Position numbers and translations under genes: made by a program. Shown in pieces: positions 1 to 6,741 of a stretch of 15,821 bases of DNA (position 1 is its first letter; the number at the start of each line of letters is the position of its first letter). Below the pieces are notes generated by a model. The model was not told the DNA's origin and did no database searches. It worked only from the letters and a program-made list of their open reading frames with translations. The DNA is from JAKFXL01 sp947085765 (GTDB lineage Bacteria; Pseudomonadota; Gammaproteobacteria; Tenderiales; Tenderiaceae): assembly GCA_947085765.1 (NCBI GenBank), contig CAMTXZ010000146.1, positions 1-15,821 of the forward strand. Reading direction: 5' to 3'.

Positions 1-531
1 GACCAGCGGCAGAACCGGCAGGTAGCGCAGCATCAAAGCAAACTTGTTGAAGAAGTGGTCATCCTGACCAAACATCACCGAGGGGCGAAAGCTGGTCACA
101 TTCAAACCAGAGGCGTGGGCCAGGTTTTCACCTTCGCCCTTGCTGCGCAGGTAGGCGCTGGAACCCTCTTTGGCATCGGCGTTGAGTGCGCTCATATGCA
201 GCAGTCGGGTAACGCCGGCGGCTTGGCACGCCTCAGCCACTTTCTGCACCAGCTCCACATGGTGACGCTGAAAGTCACCGCGTTTGAACTCGTTGATAAT
301 GCCCACCAGATTGATCACGGCATGGCAGCCGATAAACAGCGCTTTGAGTGTCTCTTCGTCATGGATGTCGGCATCCACCACCTCAACCTTCGGCAGCACG
401 GTCAGCGAGCGGCGCCGTTCAGGGTTGCGCGACGGCGCTATCACGTAATAGCCAGCTTTGGTCAGTTGTGAAATGAGTTGAAGGCCAACAAAGCCGGTAC
501 CGCCCAGCACGCAGATAGTCTTTGGTGTCAT
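1..531 (-). CDS. NDUFA9-like NAD(P)-binding SDR protein, 5' part (3' end outside window)
   Basis: Reading the minus strand from ATG at 531 gives 177 residues open to the window edge, so the C-terminus is missing. The N-terminus carries the atypical short-chain dehydrogenase nucleotide motif GGTGFVG (residues 10-16) after a short beta strand. A later VINLVGI segment and the FRPSVMFG segment are typical of the complex I NDUFA9/'NAD-dependent epimerase' subfamily, which binds NADP(H) without a proven reaction in most bacteria. A GGGA sequence 7 nt before the ATG could serve as ribosome binding site. It is divergent from the aldehyde dehydrogenase gene. The family call is firm; the substrate and physiological role are not visible. 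It could also be annotated as a sugar-nucleotide epimerase or NmrA-like protein. Confidence 0.85.
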   Translation of the reverse strand, partial: MTPKTICVLGGTGFVGLQLISQLTKAGYYVIAPSRNPERRRSLTVLPKVEVVDADIHDEETLKALFIGCHAVINLVGIINEFKRGDFQRHHVELVQKVAEACQAAGVTRLLHMSALNADAKEGSSAYLRSKGEGENLAHASGLNVTSFRPSVMFGQDDHFFNKFALMLRYLPVLPLV

Positions 532-548
532 GCTTGATTCCCGTAGTG

Positions 549-571
549 ATTCTATTTAGTAATTCTATTTA
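549..571. repeat. Short AT-rich direct repeat in divergent promoter region
   Basis: The decamer ATTCTATTTA occurs at 549-558 and again at 562-571, 13 bp apart. On the minus strand each copy contains TAGAAT, a good -10 hexamer for the NDUFA9-like gene, but no matching -35 is visible. It could be overlapping promoters, an operator or chance. Confidence 0.3.
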
Positions 572-615
572 ATGAGGCCGGATTGTCCCGTCCCGGCAGA
601 GGTCGGTCAAGTGCC

Positions 616-641
616 CATCTGCAGATGAGAGCGGCTATACT
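616..641 (+). promoter_or_regulatory. Putative sad promoter -10 with 12-bp palindrome upstream
   Basis: TATACT at 636-641 matches the -10 consensus at five of six positions and lies 30 bp before the sad start. The place where a -35 would sit has no consensus. Instead a perfect palindrome CATCTGCAGATG lies at 616-627, ending 8 bp before the -10. A promoter lacking a -35 with a palindrome against it suggests regulator control. This is inference from one sequence. Confidence 0.35.
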
Positions 642-670
642 CGCACAAACGGCCACAGCAAGGAGTTCTC

Positions 671-2035
671 ATGGCATTTATTACTCGAAACCCGGCCACT
701 GGCAGCGTAGTGCAGCAGTTCCCGATCTGGAATGAGGCGCAGTTGGAGGAGGCGCTGGCCGAAGTCGCCAGCGCCACGCCACAGTGGGCAGCAACCCCCT
801 TGCCAGAGCGCTGCGAGTTACTCCATGCGATCGGCGATCAGATCACCCTCCGTCGCGACGAGCTGGCCGGGCTGATCACCCTGGAGATGGGCAAGCTCAT
901 CAAAGAGTCGCGTGCTGAGGTGGATAAGTCGGCCCACGGCTGCCACTACTACGCCGATAACGCCGCGCAGTTCCTCGCCGATGAGGTGATCGCCAGCGAC
1001 GCGGGCAAGAGTTTCGTTGCCCACCAGCCACTCGGCACCATCCTCGCTATCATGCCGTGGAATTTTCCCCTCTGGCAGGTATTCCGCTTCCTCGCCCCGG
1101 CGCTGGCGGCGGGCAACACCGGCGTGCTCAAACACGCCTCCAACGTACCGCAGTGTGCGTTGGCGATTGAAGATATCGTTCGCACAGCAGGTGCGCCCGC
1201 CGGAATTTTTCGCACCTTGATGATCTCATCAGGGCAAGTGGCCGGTGTGATTGCCGACCCGCGTATCCGCGCCGTCACACTCACCGGCTCCGAACCCGCC
1301 GGCCGCCAGGTCGCCGCCACAGCAGGGGCGCATCTGAAAAAAACCGTGCTGGAGCTGGGCGGCTCCGACCCCTTCATCGTGCTCGAAGATGCCGGCCTCG
1401 ACTGGGCCGTGCAGCAGGGCGTCGCCTCGCGCTACCTCAACGCCGGGCAGAGCTGCATCGCCGCCAAACGTTTCATCGTGGTTGAGAGTATTGCAGATGA
1501 GTTTGTCGCCCGTTTCAAAACGGAAATGGAGAAGTTGCGCGCCGGTGATCCCATGGATGAGACCACCACACTCGCACCGATGGCGCGGGAAGATCTGCGT
1601 GATGAACTGCATCAACAGGTGCGGCGCACCATTGATGCGGGAGCAGTTGCTGTTGCAGGGTGCGCAGTGGTCGAAGGTGTCGGCGCCTACTACCAACCCT
1701 CCATGCTCGACCACGTCAAACCCGGCATGGCTGCCTGGAGCGAAGAACTCTTTGGCCCCGTCGCCATCATCATCCGCGCCAAGAATGAGGATGATGCTAT
1801 CGCTATCGCCAATAGTTCTGATTTTGGATTGGGTGGCAGTGTCTGGACACAAGACAGTGCGCGTGGCGAGCGAGTCGCCCGCCAAGTGCAATCCGGTGCT
1901 GTGTTTGTAAATGGCATGGTCAAGAGCGACCCGCGCCTGCCATTTGGTGGTGTGAAAAATTCAGGCTACGGCCGTGAACTCAGCTATCACGGCATGATGG
2001 AGTTTGTGAATCAGAAGACGGTGTGGGTGAGGTAG
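671..2035 (+). CDS. sad: NAD(P)-dependent succinate-semialdehyde dehydrogenase (Sad/YneI type)
   Basis: A 454-residue aldehyde dehydrogenase that probably oxidises succinate semialdehyde to succinate in the cytoplasm, feeding GABA or related carbon into the TCA cycle. The fold's landmarks are in order: oxyanion Asn131 in MPWNF, the general-base Glu228 in LELGGSDPF, nucleophile Cys262 in GQSCIAAKR, and the C-terminal LPFGGVKNSGYGREL segment. From memory the sequence follows E. coli Sad (YneI) closely, including GTILAIMPWNFPLWQV and ELGGSDPFIVL, and its length is close to that 462-residue protein. AGGAG sits 7 nt before the ATG, supporting this start. The gene is monocistronic by spacing. The exact aldehyde substrate is inferred from the subfamily and could be a different semialdehyde. 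Confidence 0.88.
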   Translation: MAFITRNPATGSVVQQFPIWNEAQLEEALAEVASATPQWAATPLPERCELLHAIGDQITLRRDELAGLITLEMGKLIKESRAEVDKSAHGCHYYADNAAQFLADEVIASDAGKSFVAHQPLGTILAIMPWNFPLWQVFRFLAPALAAGNTGVLKHASNVPQCALAIEDIVRTAGAPAGIFRTLMISSGQVAGVIADPRIRAVTLTGSEPAGRQVAATAGAHLKKTVLELGGSDPFIVLEDAGLDWAVQQGVASRYLNAGQSCIAAKRFIVVESIADEFVARFKTEMEKLRAGDPMDETTTLAPMAREDLRDELHQQVRRTIDAGAVAVAGCAVVEGVGAYYQPSMLDHVKPGMAAWSEELFGPVAIIIRAKNEDDAIAIANSSDFGLGGSVWTQDSARGERVARQVQSGAVFVNGMVKSDPRLPFGGVKNSGYGRELSYHGMMEFVNQKTVWVR

Positions 2036-2045
2036 GGGGGGGCAC
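2032..2045 (+). repeat. GTAGGG-type motif overlapping the sad stop codon
   Basis: GTAGGGGGGGGCAC contains the TAG stop of sad. It differs only slightly from GTAGGGTGGGCAC at 2781-2793, which contains the TAG stop of the next gene. The two motifs bracket the AT-rich acetyltransferase-like gene in the same orientation. It may be a decayed end of the repeat family seen downstream; G-rich chance similarity is possible. Confidence 0.35.
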
Positions 2046-2118
2046 ATGGTAAACCCGGGGCAATCCCATAAAGAAAGCACATGATGAACGGCAACCCTAT
2101 TGGAAAGTAGAACACTCC

Positions 2119-2784
2119 ATGACTAATGAAACTATTGAGCGTCTCATCGATGCATTAAACGCCCATAAGATGCGGGACCGCATTTTTCGAGCGAGTCTGT
2201 CACCTGCTGTGGAATACGCCAAGGTTTGGCTTCATGAGCCAAAGGGTGTGGCGGAAGATGAAAGGTCGTACGAGTTCTTTTTCATAAAGAACGTAACAGG
2301 TATCTACGTTGCTGCCGTATTCGATGCGTACAACGACCTTCATGTTTTTGTGAAGGAGGAATACCGCAAGAAGGGTCACCTTGCTAGAGCAATGAACGAG
2401 GTGATTTTTCCTTACCTGTATCAAAGTGGGCGAGGAATGCAAGAAGTGACCTTCAAAGACCCGTGTGTGGGTAGCTACTGTGCCAAGAATTGGGGATTCA
2501 CTATAATCAGCGATTCATTCGCCAAAAAAGATTTGTCTTTTTTTGCCGATTTGCCAGCAATCGAATTGAAAGGACAGGAATGCACTCTTGAAGATTTCGA
2601 ACAGATTGAGGTGAAAATCAATAAGGCTCGACTCTATCTGACCATGGTTAGAGAACAACTTACAATCGCATACGGACAACCTAGTAATGGCAATCTTGAG
2701 GAATTGATAAGTGATCTTTCCTTCATTAAGGATGACATAAGGGATTTTTGTCTGCCTGCCATCGCCCCTCATTCAGTGAAGTAG
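2119..2784 (+). CDS. GNAT-like N-acetyltransferase domain protein of unknown substrate
   Basis: A 221-residue protein. Residues about 60-130 look like the acetyl-CoA-binding core of the GNAT fold: a beta strand (DLHVFVKEEY), then R83-K-K-G-H-L followed by a helix, matching motif A (R/Q-x-x-G-x-G/A) with Leu in place of the last Gly, then a late strand and a Cys-Ala-Lys-Asn-Trp-Gly-Phe segment like the 'Y/N-x-x-x-G-F' close of motif B. The remaining C-terminal 80 residues, rich in Glu and Leu, are predicted mostly helical and unrecognised. No good Shine-Dalgarno precedes the ATG. Base composition is clearly more AT-rich than its neighbours and codon use differs, suggesting horizontal acquisition. 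Its stop codon lies inside a repeat end. Substrate cannot be inferred, and the domain call rests on motif reading only. Confidence 0.6.
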   Translation: MTNETIERLIDALNAHKMRDRIFRASLSPAVEYAKVWLHEPKGVAEDERSYEFFFIKNVTGIYVAAVFDAYNDLHVFVKEEYRKKGHLARAMNEVIFPYLYQSGRGMQEVTFKDPCVGSYCAKNWGFTIISDSFAKKDLSFFADLPAIELKGQECTLEDFEQIEVKINKARLYLTMVREQLTIAYGQPSNGNLEELISDLSFIKDDIRDFCLPAIAPHSVK

Positions 2785-2963
2785 GGTGGGCACGTTTTTT
2801 GTGCCCACGCGGAATATGCGGAATGAGCGCGAACATGAATGAACGTAACAAACGACGAACCGTTGTGATTGATGGTATCTCGCTACACCGTGCCATCCTG
2901 AAACAATGGTGGGCACACTAAACGACCCCAGAGCCTGCCCCGCGAAGCGCTTTGGGCACCCTA
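2781..2963. repeat. Hairpin-rich intergenic repeat element with 8-bp terminal inverted repeats (MITE-like)
   Basis: The segment opens with GTAGGGTG (2781-2788) and closes with its exact inverse CACCCTAC (2956-2963). Inside are a perfect 8-bp hairpin GTGGGCAC/GTGCCCAC (2786-2793 with 2801-2808, T-rich loop), a second copy of GGTGGGCAC (2909-2917), and a smaller GATGG/CCATC hairpin. No convincing coding sequence is present. From general knowledge, GTAGGGTGGGCAC-type repeats are dispersed in many proteobacterial genomes, but I cannot count copies here. The element's first bases supply the stop codon of the upstream gene. It fills nearly all of the 210-bp gap before rlmA. Confidence 0.5.
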
Positions 2964-2994
2964 CATTTGAATTTCACATCCACTGAACCTAACT

Positions 2995-3843
2995 ATGCAG
3001 ATCATCAACGCCAATAACCTCGCCTGTCCACTCGATGGCACTCCACTACTCGGTGACAGATCGCTCCATTGCAACAACGGCCACAGCTTCGACATGGCGC
3101 GGCAGGGGTATCTGCATCTGTTGCCGGTGCAGAATAAGAAGTCGAAGGAGCCGGGTGATAGCAGGGAGATGGTGGAGGCGCGGTCGCATTTTCTTGATGC
3201 TGGGTTTTATCTGCCGATCTCTGAGCAGCTGAATTCGGTGGCGTTGAAACATCTGCCGTTGAGTGATGATTTTTGTGTCATGGATGCGGGGTGTGGCGAG
3301 GGGTATTACCTCAACCGTTTTTGCGATGTGTTGATGTTGCGTGAGGGTGGTACGGCAACGCTGATTGGTCTCGATATCTCGAAGTTTGCGGTGATGGCGG
3401 CGGCGCGGCGTAATAAACAGATCACCTGGCTGGTGGCCTCCAATAGCAATCCGCCGCTGTTGCCGCAGTCGGTGGATATGATCTTCTGCATGTTTGGTTT
3501 TCCCGATTACGAGGCCTTTAAAAAGATTCTTAAACCGGGCGGCAAGGTGGTATTGCTGGAGTCGGCGGCGGACCATCTGCTGGAGTTGCGCCAGGTGATT
3601 TACCCCGAGGTGCGCAGGGCGCCACCGCCGGCGCTGGATCGGGCTGAGTTGGCGGGTTTTGCTCTGATCGATTCACAGCCGCTCTCTTATCAAACTGCTG
3701 AGTTTAATCGCGAGCAGATTGCCGATCTGCTGGTGATGACACCACATCTCTTTCGTGCAACACGTGAGGGGAAGGCGGCGGCGGCTGAGTTGGAGCGTTT
3801 GGTGTTGACGGTGGATCTGTTGGTGCGGGTGTTGGTTCTATGA
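2995..3843 (+). CDS. rlmA: 23S rRNA (guanine-N1)-methyltransferase RlmA family
   Basis: A 282-residue SAM-dependent methyltransferase expected to methylate N1 of G745 (E. coli numbering) in 23S rRNA helix 35. The N-terminal zinc-ribbon region has Cys11, Cys26 and His30, followed by the family block FDMARQGYLHLLPVQ and KEPGDSREMVEAR. The class I SAM-binding motif VMDAGCGEGYY follows, then the DMIFCMFGFPDYE and KILKPGGKVVLL motifs. The second zinc ligand, Cys in E. coli RlmA (CPLC), is Asp14 here (CPLD). I believe this occurs in other gammaproteobacterial homologues. The length agrees with the 269-residue E. coli protein. No strong Shine-Dalgarno is seen before the ATG. The specific nucleotide is inferred from orthology; TlrB-type G748 activity is less likely in a Gram-negative background. 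Confidence 0.88.
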   Translation: MQIINANNLACPLDGTPLLGDRSLHCNNGHSFDMARQGYLHLLPVQNKKSKEPGDSREMVEARSHFLDAGFYLPISEQLNSVALKHLPLSDDFCVMDAGCGEGYYLNRFCDVLMLREGGTATLIGLDISKFAVMAAARRNKQITWLVASNSNPPLLPQSVDMIFCMFGFPDYEAFKKILKPGGKVVLLESAADHLLELRQVIYPEVRRAPPPALDRAELAGFALIDSQPLSYQTAEFNREQIADLLVMTPHLFRATREGKAAAAELERLVLTVDLLVRVLVL

Positions 3844-3846
3844 TTG

Positions 3847-3891
3847 ACTGATACGTTCATGGTTCGACGGGCTTGCCACGAACGTATCAGT
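3847..3891. repeat. Palindromic repeat hairpin between convergent genes, possible bidirectional terminator
   Basis: A perfect 12-bp stem (ACTGATACGTTC at 3847-3858 with its inverse at 3880-3891) extends inward by TGG/CCA after one mismatch, leaving a 13-nt loop. The inner part resembles the TTCGACAGGCTC-type palindromic repeats found between genes in many proteobacteria. It occupies the gap between convergent rlmA and the cation transporter, so it could end transcription from both sides, although neither side has a strong T-tract. Confidence 0.55.
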
Positions 3892-3905
3892 TAGCCATCT
3901 CTTGG

Positions 3906-4517
3906 TCAGCAACCCCCGGTCTTCTGTCGTTCCTGTTTGGCATCTTTGAGAATAGCGATGCCACCACGTGTCACCAATAATGCAATGATGGCGCCGATGA
4001 TGAGGTCGGGCATGGCGCTGTCGAGCAGCATCACTAAGCCACCACTGATGATGACGCCGAGGTTGGCGATGACGTCGTTCTTGGAGAAGATCCAGCTGGC
4101 GCGCATGTGTACTTCGCCGTGGCGGTGTTTGTTGATGAGTATCAGGCAGTAGGTGTTGGCGGCGAGTGCTACTGCACCAACACTCATCATCAACAGCGAG
4201 TGTGGATCGCTGCCGTTGATGAATCTCTGTACCACTTCGATGATGACACCAACCCCTAGTACTATCTGAAGGATGCCGCTGAGGGTGGCGGCTTTTGCCT
4301 TGGCGGCGAGGGAGTGGCCGATGGCGTAGAGGCTGACGCCGTAGACCATGGCGTCAGCGAGCATGTCGAGGGAGTCGGCGATCAGGCCGCTGGAGTCGGC
4401 CCAGAGGCCCATGCCGATCTCGACCACAAACATGGTGGCGTTGATGAGCAGCAGGATGATCAGGGTTTTGCGCTGGTCCTGGTCTTTGACTTCAATGCTG
4501 CAATCGCAATTGGCCAC
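3906..4517 (-). CDS. Short CDF-superfamily cation transporter (membrane domain only)
   Basis: A 203-residue inner-membrane protein with about six hydrophobic segments, the size of the CDF membrane domain alone; the usual cytoplasmic C-terminal metal-sensing domain is absent. Segment II carries D48-S-L-D51-M-L-A-D55, a DxxxD metal site rather than the HxxxD typical of zinc CDF proteins. Segment V has N147-D148-V-I-A-N152 where zinc transporters have HxxxD. The N-terminus has a Cys-Asp-Cys pair that could bind metal. Small CDF relatives of this type exist in many bacteria, and their cation is generally not established. The start is GTG, chosen because GGAGGG lies 7 nt upstream. It converges on rlmA and diverges from pilU. 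Export of a divalent cation is inferred; zinc specificity is doubtful. Confidence 0.8.
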   Translation of the reverse strand: MANCDCSIEVKDQDQRKTLIILLLINATMFVVEIGMGLWADSSGLIADSLDMLADAMVYGVSLYAIGHSLAAKAKAATLSGILQIVLGVGVIIEVVQRFINGSDPHSLLMMSVGAVALAANTYCLILINKHRHGEVHMRASWIFSKNDVIANLGVIISGGLVMLLDSAMPDLIIGAIIALLVTRGGIAILKDAKQERQKTGGC

Positions 4518-4633
4518 TATTTTTCCCTCCGTACTGCGTTAGGCTGAAAATATAGCATGCTGATTTATAAAGGGTTGGCGGCGGGCCGTTAAATGGCGAG
4601 GAAGGCTGGCCGCTATACCTGTTTACAAGCGAC

Positions 4634-5830
4634 ATGCAGCGTGGGGAGATGGGTGTGATCAAGGATTCAAAGGCTGGCCGTGAGATCGAGCGCTATCTGG
4701 AGATTATGGTGGAGCGCGAGGCTTCCGATCTCTTTTTCAGTGTGGGTGCGCCGGTTAATGTGCGTATTGAGGGGGTGGCGGAGCCGCTTGATGAGGTGCG
4801 GCTGACCACGACCAAGCTGATGCGTCTGGTGACGGTGTTGCTCTCTGCCGAGCAACTTGAAGAGTACGAGGCGATCATGGAGATGAACCTTGGCATCGGG
4901 CTGGAGCCGTTGGGTCGTTTCCGTATCAATGTCTATCGCCAGCGCGGTGAACCGGCGATGGTGATCCGCTATATTAAAACCCACATTCCGACCATTGAGG
5001 CGCTCAACCTGCCGCCGGTGTTGAGTGAGCTGGTGATGGCGCCGCGGGGCCTGATCCTGGTGGCGGGGGCGACTGGCTCGGGCAAAAGCACTACGCTGGC
5101 GGCGATGATCAACCATCGTAATGAGTCCCGTACCGGTCACATCATCACCATCGAAGATCCGATGGAGTTTAGCCACGAACATAAACGTTCGATTGTGGAT
5201 CAGCGCGAGGTCGGGCTGGATACACTCAGCTACGGCAATGCCCTGAAAAACGCGATGCGTGAGGCGCCCGATCTGATCCTGATCGGTGAGATTCGCGATG
5301 TTGAGACGATGCGCCACGCCATTGTTTTTGCCGAGACCGGCCATCTCTGCCTCTCTACCGTACATGCCAATAACTCGAATCAGACCCTGGATCGGGTGGT
5401 GAATTTTTTTGAGAGCGCGGTACGGCGGCAACTGTTGATGGATCTCTCTAGCAACCTCAAGGCGATCATCTGCCAGCGGCTGGTGATGGGGGTGGATGGC
5501 AAACGTCTGCCGGTGGTGGAGGTGCTGCTCAATACACTCTATATCTCTGACCTGATTGCCAAAGGGGAGGTTGAGGGGATCAAGGAGGCGATGGAGCGCA
5601 GTGAGATGGTGGGTATGTGCACCTTTGATCAGTGCCTGTTTCGTTACTACCAGCAGGGCCGCATCACGGAGAAGGAGGCGCTCGCCAATGCCGATTCACG
5701 CAATAACTTGCAGGTGAAGATTAATCTCACCAAAGGTATTGCCGATGCCAGCCACTTGCAGCTGCATGACGCTGATGACGAAGAGGAGGAGACGCGGGGC
5801 AATAAGGGTAAGGGCGGACGACGGCGCTAA
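4634..5830 (+). CDS. pilU: Type IV pilus retraction-associated ATPase PilU (PilT-like)
   Basis: A secretion/retraction hexameric ATPase of the PilT/PilU group; PilU assists PilT in depolymerising type IV pili at the inner membrane for twitching and DNA uptake. An N-terminal PAS-like region (about residues 15-110) is followed by Walker A GATGSGKST (145-153), the Asp box ITIEDPMEF (171-179), Walker B with IGEIRD (217-222) and the His box STVHANN (241-247). The C-terminus ends in an acidic run then a basic Gly/Lys/Arg tail. At 398 residues it is near the 382 of Pseudomonas PilU and longer than PilT (about 344), and the GHI-ITIEDP and QREVGLDT segments favour PilU. GGGGAG at 4643-4648 lies 6 nt before an in-frame GTG (4655), so translation may start there, giving 391 residues. 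No pilT is in the window. The stop overlaps the xerC stop. Confidence 0.87.
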   Translation: MQRGEMGVIKDSKAGREIERYLEIMVEREASDLFFSVGAPVNVRIEGVAEPLDEVRLTTTKLMRLVTVLLSAEQLEEYEAIMEMNLGIGLEPLGRFRINVYRQRGEPAMVIRYIKTHIPTIEALNLPPVLSELVMAPRGLILVAGATGSGKSTTLAAMINHRNESRTGHIITIEDPMEFSHEHKRSIVDQREVGLDTLSYGNALKNAMREAPDLILIGEIRDVETMRHAIVFAETGHLCLSTVHANNSNQTLDRVVNFFESAVRRQLLMDLSSNLKAIICQRLVMGVDGKRLPVVEVLLNTLYISDLIAKGEVEGIKEAMERSEMVGMCTFDQCLFRYYQQGRITEKEALANADSRNNLQVKINLTKGIADASHLQLHDADDEEEETRGNKGKGGRRR

Positions 5831-6741
5831 TCTGCCTTTTTCTTTTTGGCGCGCGGATGGGCCTTGTCATAGACCGCCGCCAGGTGTTGAAAATCGACAT
5901 GGGTGTAGATTTGGGTGGTGCTGATGTCGGCATGGCCGAGTAGCTCCTGCACGGCGCGCAGGTCGCTGGAGGATTCGAGCAGGTGGCTGGCAAAGGAGTG
6001 GCGCAACATGTGTGGGTGGAGCTGGCTGTTGACGCCCTGTTTGATGGCCCACTCCTTCATGCGCAGCTGCACCATACGTTGGCTGATGCGACGGCCACGG
6101 TTGTTGATGAAGATGGCGTGCTCACCCACTGCCACCATGCCACTGCGAACCGCCAGCCACGCTTGCAGTGCCGCAATGGCGAAACGGCCGACGGGTAATA
6201 TGCGTTCCTTGTTGCCTTTGCCGATCACGCGCACGGTTTGATCACTCAGGTCGATGTTGTTGAGATCAAGGTTGACCAATTCACTGAGGCGCAGGCCGGA
6301 GGAGTAGATCAGCTCCATCATCGCGCGGTCGCGCAGATCCAGTGGTTCATCACTCTTTATATTCAATAGCTGTGCGGTCTGGTCGACATCGAGCAGCGCT
6401 GGCAATGGTCGCGGCTGCTTTGGTGCGCTGACATCATTGGCGGGGTTGATCTTGGCCAGCCCCTGGCGTTGTAGATAGTTGTAAAAAGTACGAATGGTAG
6501 AGAGGGTGCGCTGGATGCTGCGTGGGCTGAGATTGTTACGGCGCAACCGGGCGATGAAGGCGCGAATGTGGTGGTCGCGCAAGGTGTCCCACTCGCTTAG
6601 CTGTGCTGTGTTGCAGTAGCCCTGAAGTTTGCCGAGGTCGCGCTGGTAGTTGCTAAGGGTGTGGGGTGAGACGCGGCGTTGATTGTGCAGGTAGTCCAGG
6701 AACTCGCTGATGCGCTGGTCTACCTGCACTGGGTCAGACAT
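5827..6741 (-). CDS. xerC: Tyrosine site-specific recombinase XerC
   Basis: A 304-residue tyrosine recombinase that acts with XerD at the chromosomal dif site to resolve dimers at cell division. An N-terminal SAM-like core-binding domain (residues 5-90) precedes the catalytic domain with all conserved residues: Arg151 (SSGLRLSE), Lys175, His244-x-x-Arg247 (HPHMLRHSF), His270 (LLGHADIS) and nucleophile Tyr279 (QIYTHV). I chose the ATG at 6741 because it gives the family length (about 300) and overlaps the upstream DUF484 gene by only 8 nt (ATGTCTGA). An in-frame ATG at 6795 would add 18 unconserved residues and a 62-nt overlap. It is last in the CDF–dapF–DUF484–xerC operon, matching the E. coli dapF-yigA-xerC order. 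It ends 4 bp inside convergent pilU, sharing the CTAA bases. Confidence 0.92.
   Translation of the reverse strand: MSDPVQVDQRISEFLDYLHNQRRVSPHTLSNYQRDLGKLQGYCNTAQLSEWDTLRDHHIRAFIARLRRNNLSPRSIQRTLSTIRTFYNYLQRQGLAKINPANDVSAPKQPRPLPALLDVDQTAQLLNIKSDEPLDLRDRAMMELIYSSGLRLSELVNLDLNNIDLSDQTVRVIGKGNKERILPVGRFAIAALQAWLAVRSGMVAVGEHAIFINNRGRRISQRMVQLRMKEWAIKQGVNSQLHPHMLRHSFASHLLESSSDLRAVQELLGHADISTTQIYTHVDFQHLAAVYDKAHPRAKKKKAD

Noticed and set aside
55..471. Plus-strand 138-residue frame at the window start
   Set aside because: It is antisense to the NDUFA9-like gene, whose motifs and start are clear on the minus strand.
2785..2994. Integron attC site downstream of the acetyltransferase-like gene
   Set aside because: No GTTRRRY core with matching inverse core was found; the hairpins fit a palindromic intergenic repeat instead.
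3046..3576. Minus-strand 176-residue frame within rlmA
   Set aside because: It is antisense to a gene with clear RlmA motifs, and the His/Arg-rich content is typical of shadow frames.
4667..5431. Minus-strand 254-residue frame inside pilU
   Set aside because: pilU has complete ATPase motifs on the plus strand; the antisense frame shows only His/Arg-rich shadow composition.
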